NCBI RefSeq assembly: GCF_030294945.1
Contig: NZ_AP018448.1
Span: forward strand, 3,472,001 to 3,536,000
Source: Streptomyces graminofaciens
Lineage (GTDB): Bacteria > Actinomycetota > Actinomycetes > Streptomycetales > Streptomycetaceae
DNA length: 64,000 nt
Reading direction: 5' to 3'
Part shown: in pieces, positions 24,742-33,202 of the stretch
How positions within the stretch are numbered: position 1 is the stretch's first letter
Layout of the letters: every line of letters begins with the position of its first letter
Notes under the pieces: generated by a model
What the model saw: only the letters and a program-made list of their open reading frames with translations
Database searches by the model: none
Told to the model about the DNA's origin: nothing
Program-made: the position numbers and the translations under genes

Positions 24742-26088
24742 CTAGGTGGTACGGGTGAGGAGTCGTCCCTTCGGTTCGGTGAACTCGCCGTCGGCGACGA
24801 TGCGTTGGCCGCGGAGCCAGGTGGAGCGGACGACGCCGTACAGGGTCTTGCCGGCGTACGCCGTCACCCGGTTGCGGTGCTGGAGGGCGGCCGGGTCGAC
24901 GGTGAAGGTCTCGTCGGGGGCGAGGACGGCGAAGTCGGCGTCGCGGCCCGCCTCGATGGCGCCCTTCCGGTCCAGACCCACGAGGTCGGCCGTGCGCGAC
25001 GACATCCAGCGGACGACGTCCTCCAGGCCGTGGCCGCGCCTGCGGGCCTCCGTCCAGACCGCGGCGAGGCTCAGCTGGAGGCCCGAGATGCCGCCCCAGG
25101 CGGTGGCGAAGTCGTCCGTCTTCAGGTCGGCCGTGGACGGGGAGTGGTCGGTGACCACGCAGTCGATCGTGCCGTCCGCCAGGGCCTGCCAGAGGAGGTC
25201 CTGGTTGGCGGACTCACGGATGGGCGGGCAGCACTTGAACTCGCTGGCCCCGTCGGGCACTTCCTCCGCGGTGAGGGTGAGGTAGTGCGGGCAGGTCTCG
25301 ACCGTGATCCGTACGCCCTCGGCCTTGGCCGCGGCGATCAGGGGCAGCGCGTCGCTCGACGACAGGTGCAGGACGTGCACGCGCGCGTTCAGTCGCTTCG
25401 CCTGGGCGATCAGGCCGGCGATCGCCGTGTCCTCGGCGTCGCGCGGGCGGGAGGCCAGGAAGTCGGCGTACTTGGGGCCGCCCTGCTGCGGGGCCGCGTC
25501 GAGGTGGTGCGGGTCCTCGGCGTGCACGATGAGCAGTCCGCCGAAGTCCGCGATCTCGGCCAGGGAGCCGGCGAGCCCGTCCTGGTCGAGGTGCGGGAAC
25601 TCGTCCACGCCCGACGGCGACAGGAACGCCTTGAAGCCGAAGACCCCGGCGTCGTGCAGCGGCCGCAGGTCCTTGACGTTGTCGGGCAGGGCGCCGCCCC
25701 AGAAGCCGACGTCTATGTGGGCCTTGTCGGCGGCCACGTCCCGCTTCGTACGGAGGTGGTCGACCGTCGTGGTCGGCGGGAGGGAGTTCAGGGGCATGTC
25801 GACGAGGGTGGTGATGCCGCCGGCCGCCGCCGCGCGCGTGGCGGTCCAGAAGCCCTCCCAGTGGGTGCGGCCGGGGTCGTTGACGTGCACATGAGTGTCG
25901 ACGAGGCCGGGCAGCAGGACGTCGTCGCCGAAGTCCTCCAACCGGGCGCCTCCCGGGAGGGCGGCGTCGTACGGCAGTACGGCCGTGATCATGCCGTCGG
26001 TCACCGCGACGGACGCGGCGCGCATCCCCTCGGGCGTGATGACGCGCGTCGAGCGCAGCACCAGTTCCACGTCTTCTACGTCGGACAC
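24742..26088 (-). CDS. allB: Allantoinase
   Basis: A 448-residue cyclic amidohydrolase converting allantoin to allantoate. The binuclear metal site is complete: H66 and H68 in DTHVHVND, the carbamylated-type K153 in FGFKAFLS, H189 in LIVHAEDP, H241 in HVLHLSS and D314 in [11 protein letters not shown] 26088 follows GAGGGG. It is divergent from the IclR-type regulator, with two palindromes between them. It supplies allantoate to the adjacent allantoicase. Confidence 0.96.
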   Translation of the reverse strand: MSDVEDVELVLRSTRVITPEGMRAASVAVTDGMITAVLPYDAALPGGARLEDFGDDVLLPGLVDTHVHVNDPGRTHWEGFWTATRAAAAGGITTLVDMPLNSLPPTTTVDHLRTKRDVAADKAHIDVGFWGGALPDNVKDLRPLHDAGVFGFKAFLSPSGVDEFPHLDQDGLAGSLAEIADFGGLLIVHAEDPHHLDAAPQQGGPKYADFLASRPRDAEDTAIAGLIAQAKRLNARVHVLHLSSSDALPLIAAAKAEGVRITVETCPHYLTLTAEEVPDGASEFKCCPPIRESANQDLLWQALADGTIDCVVTDHSPSTADLKTDDFATAWGGISGLQLSLAAVWTEARRRGHGLEDVVRWMSSRTADLVGLDRKGAIEAGRDADFAVLAPDETFTVDPAALQHRNRVTAYAGKTLYGVVRSTWLRGQRIVADGEFTEPKGRLLTRTT

Positions 26089-26133
26089 CCGAACCCCTCT
26101 CTCCGTACCGCCGTTAACTTCCGCGTAACGGAA

Positions 26134-26150
26134 TTCAACGTTCTGTTGAA
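26134..26150. promoter_or_regulatory. Inverted repeat, candidate AllR operator 1
   Basis: TTCAAC and GTTGAA are perfect 6-bp arms with a 5-nt spacer, 46 bp upstream of the allantoinase start. IclR-family proteins bind short A/T-rich palindromes in this position. Confidence 0.55.
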
Positions 26151-26235
26151 GGAGTCTTCACTCCGGCCCCAGCGCAGTCAAGGGCGCCCTCTCCACTCTG
26201 CGCCCCCTCACCTCCACTCTGGATGTTTTCACAAG

Positions 26236-26253
26236 GTGGAATTAAAATTCCAC
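26236..26253. promoter_or_regulatory. Perfect palindrome, candidate AllR operator 2
   Basis: GTGGAATTAAAATTCCAC has perfect 8-bp arms around AA. The TGGAA...TTCCA form is typical of IclR-family operators. It lies between the divergent promoters. Confidence 0.65.
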
Positions 26254-26396
26254 TGCGCAGAACGTAGTGACACACAAGCAGGTAGTCAACGAACTGCCCG
26301 GTAGGCTGCGACCTTGCCCGCCCGTCACCCGCCGCCGCCCCGACCGAGCCCCTACGGGCCGCACCCCTTGATCCTGATGCCGAAAGGACCGCGCCC

Positions 26397-27200
26397 GTGC
26401 CGACGTCCAGCGCCAGCACCACCGACTCCGCCAAGTCGCCCTCGTCCGGCGGTGGTGTCCAGTCCCTCGAGCGCGCCTTCGATCTGCTGGAGCGGATGGC
26501 GGACGCCGGCGGCGAGGTCGGCCTCAGCGAGCTCTCCGCGAGCAGCGGGCTGCCGCTGCCCACGATCCACCGCCTGATGCGCACGCTGGTGGTCTGCGGT
26601 TACGTACGCCAGCAGACCAATCGGCGATACGCGCTCGGCCCGCGCCTGATCCGGCTCGGCGAGTCGGCGTCCCGGCTGCTCGGCACCTGGGCCCGCCCCT
26701 ATCTCGCACGCCTGGTCGAGGAGACCGGCGAGACGGCGAACATGGCGCTGCTCGACGGCGACGAGATCGTTTACGTCGCTCAGGTGCCGTCCAAGCACTC
26801 GATGCGGATGTTCACCGAGGTGGGACGCCGGGTGCTGCCGCACTCGACGGGCGTCGGCAAGGCCCTGCTCGCGGGTTTCCCGGCCGAGGAGGTGCGCGCG
26901 CTGCTGGCCCGTACGGGTATGCCGGCCGCCACGGAGAAGACGATCACCACGCCGGAAGGCTTCCTGGCCGCGCTCGACGACGTCCGTCGGCTCGGCTACG
27001 CGGTCGACGACAACGAGCAGGAGATCGGCGTCCGGTGTCTCGCGGTGTCCGTGCCCGGCTCCCCCACCGCCGCGGCGATCTCGATCTCCGGGCCGGCGGG
27101 ACGCGTCACGGAGGCGGCCACGGAGAAGATCGTGCCGGTGCTTCAGCAGGTGGCGGTGGAACTGTCGGAGGCGCTGGCGAGCTCGGGAACCACGGGCTGA
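26397..27200 (+). CDS. allR: IclR-family regulator of allantoin catabolism
   Basis: A 267-residue regulator with an N-terminal winged helix (VQSLERAFDLLERM, LSELSASSGLPLPTIHRLMRTL, about 20-75) and a C-terminal IclR effector domain (LLDGDEIVYVAQVPSKHSMRMF, GVGKALLAGF, CLAVSVPG). GTG 26397 is preceded by AAAGGA. Its position divergent from allantoinase matches Streptomyces coelicolor AllR, known as a repressor of allantoin genes. Allantoin-derived intermediates such as glyoxylate or allantoate would be expected inducers; that is family knowledge, not seen here. Confidence 0.94.
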   Translation: MPTSSASTTDSAKSPSSGGGVQSLERAFDLLERMADAGGEVGLSELSASSGLPLPTIHRLMRTLVVCGYVRQQTNRRYALGPRLIRLGESASRLLGTWARPYLARLVEETGETANMALLDGDEIVYVAQVPSKHSMRMFTEVGRRVLPHSTGVGKALLAGFPAEEVRALLARTGMPAATEKTITTPEGFLAALDDVRRLGYAVDDNEQEIGVRCLAVSVPGSPTAAAISISGPAGRVTEAATEKIVPVLQQVAVELSEALASSGTTG

Positions 27201-27260
27201 CGCCAGTCCGGGGATCCCATCCCGGGGGCTCCGCGCCCGGACCCCCGGGCCGGTTCGTTG

Positions 27261-27351
27261 TCCGCGGGTAGGGGGGTGGGGGCTGGTCCCGCAGTTCCAG
27301 TCCCCGAAAGCAACGGCCCCTGCGTCCCTGAGCAGCAGGGGCTGCGCGCGC
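27261..27351. repeat. Dispersed intergenic repeat with hairpin between convergent genes
   Basis: This shares GGGGGCTGGTC, GCAGTTCC and GCAGGGGCTGCGCGCG with the other copies. It carries GCCCCTG (27316-27322) and CAGGGGC (27336-27342) as stem arms. It is placed between the converging allR and DUF5955 genes, so bidirectional termination is likely. Confidence 0.6.
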
Positions 27352-27389
27352 AACCACGACACACCCGCACCCGCGAACGCACCCGGCCC

Positions 27390-27704
27390 TCACCGACGCG
27401 GCGGCTCCCCGAACAGCTCCACCGCGGTGCGGACCTCCGCCAGGCCCCGCGCCAGGGCGCTGACCGAGCCGATGGAGCCCGCGATCAGCAGCAGGGAGCG
27501 ACGCAGACGGGGTATCTCCGGGATACCACTGACGGCCATCGCGGCCAGCGCCGCCAGCTCGTCCTCGGCGATGCCTCGGTCCGGGAACTCCGCCGGATGG
27601 GCGGCGAGTTCACGGCGCAACCGGGACACGGCGGAGCGCAGCTCCGTCACTCTCGGGTCCTCGTCAATGCCGGTCACTGGCCTCTGCCCCAAGCTCCGCA
27701 ACAC
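27390..27704 (-). CDS. DUF5955-type hypothetical protein
   Basis: A small, mostly helical protein of 104 residues from GTG 27704, preceded by AGGGGGAG. A longer start at 27746 or a shorter one near 27677 cannot be excluded. The core TELRSAVSRLRRELAAHPAEFPDRGIAEDELAALA and the hydrophobic SLLLIAGSIGSVSALARGL resemble a conserved Streptomyces family of unknown function (recalled as DUF5955). It is convergent with allR. No catalytic features are evident. Confidence 0.75.
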   Translation of the reverse strand: MLRSLGQRPVTGIDEDPRVTELRSAVSRLRRELAAHPAEFPDRGIAEDELAALAAMAVSGIPEIPRLRRSLLLIAGSIGSVSALARGLAEVRTAVELFGEPPRR

Positions 27705-27918
27705 AGCTCCCCCTCGCACGCCTTCGTGCGCCGCCCGCCGCCGCACGTGGTCGTACGGTCGACCACCCCGTGGCGCCGGTCGGGCGCCGGGGTGCGCGGG
27801 CCAGTAAAGCCAATCCGCATGGCGAACGCCACTACGGGGACCGAAATTCAGTCCTCGACTTCACACGGCCCACCGAGGTTCGCGGGCGCGCCCGCGCCGG
27901 GTCGGGTATGCAAGGGAC

Positions 27919-28602
27919 ATGACCGAGAACAACGGCCGGGACCGCAGCCGGGACAGCGGTCCGGACAAGGACGCGGACGCCGAGCCGGACGACCGGCACG
28001 ACACCGAGCCCGGCACCGGCACCGTCGTCGGGCTGCTGCTCGCCGCCGGTGGCGGCCGGCGCCTCGGCGGGCGCCCCAAGGCACTGCTGTCCCACCGGGG
28101 GCGCCCCCTGGTCGAGCACGCGGTCGCGGTGCTGCGGGCGGGCGGCTGCACGCGGGTGCATGTGGTCCTGGGGGCCGACGCGGCGGCCGTACGCGCGCGG
28201 GCCGAGCTGTCCGGCTGCGTCCTGGTGGACAACCCTGAGTGGGAGGAGGGCATGGGCTCGTCGCTGCGGGCCGGGCTCACCTCGCTGGCCGGGACGGGCG
28301 CCGGGGCCGCGCTGGTCTCGCTCGTCGACCAGCCGGGGATCGGGCCGGAGGCCGTGGCCAGGGTCCTCGCCGCGTACAGGTCGGGCGCGTCGCTCGCGGC
28401 AGCCGCGTACGACGGCGAGCGGGGCCACCCCGTGCTGTTCGGCGCCGACCACTGGGCCGGGATCACCGAGGCCGCCGTGGGCGACCGGGGGGCGCGGGGC
28501 TATCTGAAGGCCCGCGAGGACGAGGTGGTGCTGGTCGAGTGCGGGGATGTGGCGCGGGCGTACGACATCGACACGGAGGCCGATCTGGGCCACCTGGAGT
28601 GA
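27919..28602 (+). CDS. MobA-like nucleotidyltransferase (molybdenum cofactor transferase family)
   Basis: A 227-residue protein with an Asp-rich, disordered first 34 residues. The nucleotidyltransferase signature LLLAAGGGRRLGGRPKAL follows (39-56), then GSSLRAGL, the metal-binding LVSLVDQPGI and GHPVLFGADHWAG, which matches MocA/MobA-like cytidylyl- or guanylyltransferases. It may mature the molybdenum cofactor for xanthine dehydrogenase, which fits the nearby purine-degradation genes. That link is inferred from position only. Confidence 0.88.
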   Translation: MTENNGRDRSRDSGPDKDADAEPDDRHDTEPGTGTVVGLLLAAGGGRRLGGRPKALLSHRGRPLVEHAVAVLRAGGCTRVHVVLGADAAAVRARAELSGCVLVDNPEWEEGMGSSLRAGLTSLAGTGAGAALVSLVDQPGIGPEAVARVLAAYRSGASLAAAAYDGERGHPVLFGADHWAGITEAAVGDRGARGYLKAREDEVVLVECGDVARAYDIDTEADLGHLE

Positions 28603-28788
28603 GCGGGACGGCACTCGGCGCCACACCGCCTCGCCCCTGAGAATCTCGACATCAACAAAATATTGAACTTCCACGATGAGGAAACTAGTATCCACTGTTC
28701 AGAAGCGCCTGACCGACTTGCGGGCGCCACAGCCGTATCCAGGTCGACTGGCACCCGGTGCCACGCCCGCCGAAGGAAGTGACAGCTC

Positions 28789-30414
28789 ATGTCCGCACCA
28801 GCGCCGTCCCCGCTGGCCATCGTCGACGCCGAGCCCCTGCCCCGGCAGGAGGAGGTCCTCACCGAGGCGGCCCTCGCCTTCGTGGCCGAGCTGCACCGGC
28901 GGTTCACGCCCCGGCGTGACGAGCTCCTCGCCCGCCGTGCCGAGCGCCGTGCGGAGATCGCCCGCACCTCCACGCTCGACTTCCTCCCGGAGACCGCCGC
29001 GATCCGCGCGGACGACTCCTGGAAGGTCGCCCCTTCTCCGGACGCCCTGAACGACCGGCGCGTCGAGATCACCGGCCCCACCGACCGCAAGATGACGATC
29101 AACGCCCTCAACTCGGGCGCGAGGATCTGGCTCGCGGACTTCGAGGACGCCTCGGCGCCGACCTGGGAGAACGTCGTCATCGGCCAGGTGAACATGGCCG
29201 ACGCCTACACCCGGAACATCGACTTCACCGACGCGCGGACCGGCAAGTCGTACGCCCTGCGGCCGAACGAGGAGCTGGCGACGGTCGTCATGCGCCCGCG
29301 CGGCTGGCACCTGAGCGAGCGCCACCTCGTCGACGCCGACGGCACCCCGGTGCCCGGCGCGCTCGTCGACTTCGGCCTGTACTTCTTCCACAACGCCCAG
29401 CGGCTGCTCGACCTCGGCAAGGGCCCGTACTTCTACCTCCCGAAGACGGAGTCGCACCTGGAGGCCCGCCTCTGGAACGAGGTCTTCGTCTTCGCGCAGG
29501 ACTATGTCGGCATCCCGCAGGGCACCGTCCGCGCGACCGTCCTGATCGAGACGATCACGGCCGCGTACGAGATGGAGGAGATCCTCTACGAACTCCGCGA
29601 CCACGCCTCGGGGCTGAACGCGGGCCGCTGGGACTACCTCTTCTCCATCGTGAAGAACTTCCGTGACGGCGGGGAGAAGTTCGTGCTCCCGGACCGCAAC
29701 GCGGTCACGATGACGGCCCCGTTCATGCGGGCGTACACCGAACTCCTCGTCCGCACCTGCCACAAGCGCGGCGCGCACGCGATCGGCGGCATGGCGGCGT
29801 TCATCCCGTCGCGCCGTGACGAGGAGGTCAACAAGGTCGCGTTCGAGAAGGTCAAGGCCGACAAGGACCGCGAGGCGAACGACGGCTTCGACGGCTCCTG
29901 GGTCGCCCACCCCGACCTGGTCCCGATCGCCATGGCCTCCTTCGACGCCGTCCTCGGCGACAAGCCGAACCAGAAGGACCGCCTCCGCGAGGACGTGTCC
30001 GTCGCCGCCGGTGACCTGATCGCCGTCGACTCGCTGGACGCCAAGCCGACGTATCCCGGTCTCGTCAACGCCGTCCAGGTCGGCATCCGTTACATCGAGG
30101 CCTGGCTGCGCGGCCTCGGCGCGGTCGCCATCTTCAACCTCATGGAGGACGCGGCCACCGCCGAGATCTCCCGCTCCCAGATCTGGCAGTGGATCAACGC
30201 GGGCGTCGAGTTCGAGAACGGCGAGAAGGCGACGCCGGAGCTGGCCCGCAAGGTCGCCGCCGAGGAGCTGGCGAACATCCGCGCGGAGCTGGGCGAGGAG
30301 GCGTTCGCCGCCGGTCACTGGCAGCAGGCCCACGACCTGCTGCTCGAGGTCGCCCTCGACGAGGACTACGCGGACTTCCTGACCCTGCCGGCGTACGAGC
30401 AGCTCAAGGGCTGA
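28789..30414 (+). CDS. aceB: Malate synthase A
   Basis: A 541-residue enzyme condensing glyoxylate with acetyl-CoA to malate. Family blocks are complete: GPTDRKM, ADFEDASAPTW, VMRPRGWHL with the glyoxylate-binding Arg, ETITAAYEMEEILYELRDH with the Mg-binding Glu, LNAGRWDY, and the catalytic Asp region NLMEDAATAEISRSQIW. The start ATG follows GAAGGAAGTGAC. It consumes glyoxylate released by allantoin breakdown. The upstream A/T-rich region contains TTCCAC/GAGGAAAC pieces resembling AllR half-sites. A strong hairpin follows the gene. Confidence 0.97.
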   Translation: MSAPAPSPLAIVDAEPLPRQEEVLTEAALAFVAELHRRFTPRRDELLARRAERRAEIARTSTLDFLPETAAIRADDSWKVAPSPDALNDRRVEITGPTDRKMTINALNSGARIWLADFEDASAPTWENVVIGQVNMADAYTRNIDFTDARTGKSYALRPNEELATVVMRPRGWHLSERHLVDADGTPVPGALVDFGLYFFHNAQRLLDLGKGPYFYLPKTESHLEARLWNEVFVFAQDYVGIPQGTVRATVLIETITAAYEMEEILYELRDHASGLNAGRWDYLFSIVKNFRDGGEKFVLPDRNAVTMTAPFMRAYTELLVRTCHKRGAHAIGGMAAFIPSRRDEEVNKVAFEKVKADKDREANDGFDGSWVAHPDLVPIAMASFDAVLGDKPNQKDRLREDVSVAAGDLIAVDSLDAKPTYPGLVNAVQVGIRYIEAWLRGLGAVAIFNLMEDAATAEISRSQIWQWINAGVEFENGEKATPELARKVAAEELANIRAELGEEAFAAGHWQQAHDLLLEVALDEDYADFLTLPAYEQLKG

Positions 30415-30424
30415 ACCCGGCTCT

Positions 30425-30703
30425 TCACGAAGCAGGCTTGTCCGAGTGGCCCAGGGACTTCCCCGGGGCCACTCGGTCGCGTACGGCCTGCTTCACTGCC
30501 GTGGGCTCCGGGAAGCCCTGCTCGCGGCGGTCCCACACCACCTCGTCGTTGACTCGGACGACGAAGACGCCGCCCTTGCCGGGCTTGAGGGACAGCTCGG
30601 TCAGTTCCTCCTCGAACGTGGTGAGCAGTTCCTGCGCCAGCCAGGCCGCCCTGGGCAGCCAGCGGCACTGCGTGCAGTACTCGATCTCCACTGCTTGGCT
30701 CAT
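30425..30703 (-). CDS. SelT/SelW/SelH-family protein
   Basis: A 92-residue thioredoxin-like protein with the CxxC redox motif (C10-T-Q-C13) in IEYCTQCRWLPRA. The Rdx-family GGVFVVRVNDEVVWDRREQGFPEP segment follows. Both redox positions are Cys, not selenocysteine. ATG 30703 overlaps the HipA-like stop by four bases, so translation is coupled. It is convergent with aceB. Confidence 0.9.
   Translation of the reverse strand: MSQAVEIEYCTQCRWLPRAAWLAQELLTTFEEELTELSLKPGKGGVFVVRVNDEVVWDRREQGFPEPTAVKQAVRDRVAPGKSLGHSDKPAS
30442..30476 (+). terminator. Hairpin between convergent aceB and the SelW-like gene
   Basis: CCGAGTGGCCC (30442-30452) pairs perfectly with GGGCCACTCGG (30466-30476) across a 13-nt loop, 27 bp after the aceB stop. 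The hairpin lies inside the last codons of the minus-strand gene, so it terminates aceB while also being coding sequence. Confidence 0.7.
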
Positions 30704-31614
30704 CCGAGATGCACCGACCAATCCTGTTCCGCCGCCGGTTTGCCGTGCAGGTCGGGGACCCGCTTCAGCCAGTTCGGCCGGTCTCGCCGTGTCTTCGCCG
30801 CGCGCAGGGCCTCCTCGGCGGCGAGTTCCTCCCGGGTGGGGAAGTCGGTGGGGAGCCAGGCCGCGGAGGCCCGTACCCGCGTGTGGAGGTAGTCCACGTA
30901 CGCGGCCCGGACCTCGTCGGGCGAGGCGAACCCGTCCTCCATGGTCAGCCAGGCGTCCGGGACCTCGGCCACGATCTTCCGCAGCAGCTCCTCGGTGACC
31001 CTCGGCGCCAGCTCGGCGTCGGCCGCCCGTACGTCGGGGGCGTAGTGCCCGAGGGCGTGGTGACGGAAGTCGTAGGCCTTGGCCGGGTCGGAGGCGTCCC
31101 AGCGGTGGTGGAAGACGAGGGCGGCGCCGTGGTCGATGAGCCAGAGGCGCGGGGGGACGGTCCCGAAGGTCGGCCAGATCATGAGGTTGGAGCTGTGGAC
31201 CGTGCGGTCCACGTTCACGGTCAGGGCGTCCAGCCAGACGATCCGGCCCGCCTCCAGCGAATCCACACGGAACGTCTTGGCGGCCTCGGGGGTGAAGTCC
31301 GCGGCCCCCGGCAGATAGTCCATGCCGAGGTTGAGACCCGTGCTCGCCCCGTGCAGCTCGCGCACCTCCTGGTGGGGCTCGTGGTCGGCGATCGCCGGGT
31401 CGAAGTGCGCGAGGACCAGCTCGGGGAACCTCAGCCCGAGCGCGCGGGCCAGCTCCCCCACGATCACCTCGGCGACCAGCGCCTTGCGGCCCTGCGCGGA
31501 GGCCGTGAACTTCACGACGTAGGTGCCCAGGTCGTCGGCCTCGACGATCCCGGGGACGGAGCCGCCTGCCCGCAGGGGCTCGATATAGCGGGTTGCGGTG
31601 ACTTCCCTCAGCAT
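30700..31614 (-). CDS. HipA-like kinase family protein
   Basis: A 304-residue protein of the bacterial HipA-like kinase group. Recognisable parts are EADDLGTYVVKFTASAQG with a nucleotide-binding Lys, LVAEVIVGELARALGL, the catalytic-loop-like LDALTVNVDRTVHSSNLMI and LWLIDHGAAL. No HipB-type antitoxin gene is adjacent, so a toxin role is not supported. The start ATG 31614 has only a weak GAGAA site. It is coupled to the SelW-like gene. It is the last core-like gene before the integrase remnant. Confidence 0.8.
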   Translation of the reverse strand: MLREVTATRYIEPLRAGGSVPGIVEADDLGTYVVKFTASAQGRKALVAEVIVGELARALGLRFPELVLAHFDPAIADHEPHQEVRELHGASTGLNLGMDYLPGAADFTPEAAKTFRVDSLEAGRIVWLDALTVNVDRTVHSSNLMIWPTFGTVPPRLWLIDHGAALVFHHRWDASDPAKAYDFRHHALGHYAPDVRAADAELAPRVTEELLRKIVAEVPDAWLTMEDGFASPDEVRAAYVDYLHTRVRASAAWLPTDFPTREELAAEEALRAAKTRRDRPNWLKRVPDLHGKPAAEQDWSVHLG

Positions 31615-31691
31615 TTTCTCAGGCCACCCACTTCATTGACCTTGCAATCCATGGCTCACCTCGGAGGTGTCCGATTAGGGGGAACTGCCCG

Positions 31692-31882
31692 TCAACACCC
31701 CTGGGGAGAATCTGGGGAGTTCGGACCGGCATGCGGATCTCCCTGCCTCCCCAGCGATCCGTCAATGGCCGTCCACCCCTTGCCTCCGGGCATGAAGTGA
31801 GCATAGTAACCGAGGGTGATCGCTGAGGAGGAATGCCCGAGCCATCGGGCCACGGTCGAAAGGCCTCGCCGTGCTCGGACAC
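31692..31882 (-). pseudogene. C-terminal remnant of a tyrosine site-specific integrase
   Basis: Reading from higher coordinates, VSEHGEA in one frame continues after a frame change as LSTVARWLGHSSSAITLGYY, then AHFMPGGKGWTAIDGSLG and a tail ending NSPDSPQGC before TGA at 31692-31694. The WLGHSS histidine and the catalytic Tyr in YYAHF are the end of the phage-type integrase domain. The Asn-Ser-Pro-Asp-Ser-Pro tail resembles actinobacterial integrases. Everything upstream is missing and the frame is broken, so it is dead. No tRNA or att site was recognised nearby. Confidence 0.8.
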
Positions 31883-31933
31883 GGCGGCTGCGACCAGGAT
31901 CGTGATCGGTCCAGCGGCGGTGCGGATTTGCGG

Positions 31934-33148
31934 TCAGTGCGCGCCGTCGACGACGTCGGCCCCCGCTTCCCTCCGTGCGCCGTCGGACAACTCGCCCGTG
32001 ATGCCGACCCGCGAGAGGCGGCCGAAGGGCTCCGGCTTGATGGACGTGAACGTGTGCCTCTCCCCGCAGGGCATGGCATGACGGCGCAGCTCGTTGCGGA
32101 GGTCCTCCGACAGTCCGGTCCGGGGGCCGCCCATGCCACCGCCCCGCACATCGAAGTAGCTGACGTCCGGATGGTCACGCTCGAAGCCGTCCGGCAGCCC
32201 GTCCACGAAGATCACGGCATGGTGCGACGCACCGCCCATGGCAGGCGCGGGCTGGTGCCGGCTCCGCACGCTCACGCTCAGCTCTTCCGACGAGGCGGTG
32301 CCCGCCGGGCTCAGCCTGGCCGTCCAGATTCCGTCCTCGCCGCGGTGGGAGACCTGGTGTCCCTTCCAGCGCAGCTCTTCGGCCCACTTGTCCACCACCG
32401 CGGTCAAGGCTTTCACCGCGTCGCCCGGGGTGAGCTGCCTGGCGGCGATGGTCTTCTTCACCTTCGCCGGCACGCCCGCCGCCATCACGTTCTCCGGCAG
32501 AGACCGTGAGACGACCGCACCGGCGGCGACCATGGTGTTCCGTCCTACGGAGACGCCGGGGAGAATCGTGATCTGGAAGCCGAGCCAGACGTTGTCCTCG
32601 ACGGTCACCGGTGCGTAGGCGGTCTCGAAGCCGTCCAGGGGGCCGTGCCCGAAGTGATATCCGTGGGTCCAGATGGACAGATAGGAACCTGTTCCGACGT
32701 TGTCGCCGATGGTGATCGGAAGATTGGCGTTCAGAATCGAGTGCTGTCCGATGGTGACGCGCGATCCGACGGAGACATGTGCGGTGGACGTCGTCGTACC
32801 GCCGTAGCCGACCACCGATTCGTCACCGAAGTAGAGGAGATTTCCCGCGGTGAACGACCGGCAGGTTATACGCGCGCCTCGGGCCATCCGAGCCGCGGCG
32901 CCGACCTCGAACCGTTCGGCGACCAGTACGCGCACATCCCGGTCGAATTCGCTCCCGGGTCCGATCCGGACCTGCGAGGCCCGCACATCACAGCCGGGTC
33001 CGATCACCGTTCCTTCCGCGATCTCTATCCGGTCACCGACAAGGACGGTCCCCGCACCGATGATCACGTCCGGCGCCAGCTTCAGCTCTTCACAGTGAAT
33101 TCGGACGCTGGGGTCGACCCCCGGCCTGTCCACCGGCCAATGTCTCAT
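31934..33148 (-). CDS. Left-handed beta-helix (hexapeptide-repeat) acyltransferase-like protein
   Basis: A 404-residue protein. Residues about 10-215 form isoleucine-patch hexapeptide repeats (VIIGAGTVLVGDRIEIAEG, VSVGSRVTIGQHS, ITIGDNVGTGSYLSIWTHG) ending in the acetyltransferase signature WLGFQITILPGVSVGRNTMV and PAKVKK. A candidate catalytic His lies in IWTHGYHFG. A C-terminal region of roughly 185 residues of unknown fold is an unusual extension. ATG 33148 follows GGAGGC. It is the last gene of a minus-strand operon, 54 bp after a methyltransferase. It probably acylates a small-molecule amine or hydroxyl. Confidence 0.85.
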   Translation of the reverse strand: MRHWPVDRPGVDPSVRIHCEELKLAPDVIIGAGTVLVGDRIEIAEGTVIGPGCDVRASQVRIGPGSEFDRDVRVLVAERFEVGAAARMARGARITCRSFTAGNLLYFGDESVVGYGGTTTSTAHVSVGSRVTIGQHSILNANLPITIGDNVGTGSYLSIWTHGYHFGHGPLDGFETAYAPVTVEDNVWLGFQITILPGVSVGRNTMVAAGAVVSRSLPENVMAAGVPAKVKKTIAARQLTPGDAVKALTAVVDKWAEELRWKGHQVSHRGEDGIWTARLSPAGTASSEELSVSVRSRHQPAPAMGGASHHAVIFVDGLPDGFERDHPDVSYFDVRGGGMGGPRTGLSEDLRNELRRHAMPCGERHTFTSIKPEPFGRLSRVGITGELSDGARREAGADVVDGAH

Positions 33149-33202
33149 GCGAGTGCCTCCTGATCGCGCGGTGCTGTACCGGTTCGGCTTCGAGTCCACA
33201 TC

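Larger units (their letters stand above)
26089..26396. promoter_or_regulatory. Divergent allB/allR control region
   Basis: A 308-bp region without genes. It contains two clear inverted repeats listed separately and A/T-rich blocks near 26125-26150 and 26225-26260, where promoters for both directions are expected. The region between 26255 and 26396 is GC-rich and holds nothing further that could be identified. Confidence 0.7.

Noticed and set aside
28663..28700. Full AllR operator upstream of malate synthase
   Set aside because: Only half-site resemblance was seen; no symmetrical site comparable to 26236-26253 could be drawn, so it was not listed as a feature.
30700..31614. HipBA toxin-antitoxin system
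   Set aside because: Only a HipA-like kinase is present; the adjacent coupled gene is a SelW-like protein and no HipB-type DNA-binding antitoxin is nearby.
31615..31700. tRNA gene as an integrase attachment site next to the integrase stub
   Set aside because: No cloverleaf arms or TTCGA-type T-loop could be found in this stretch.
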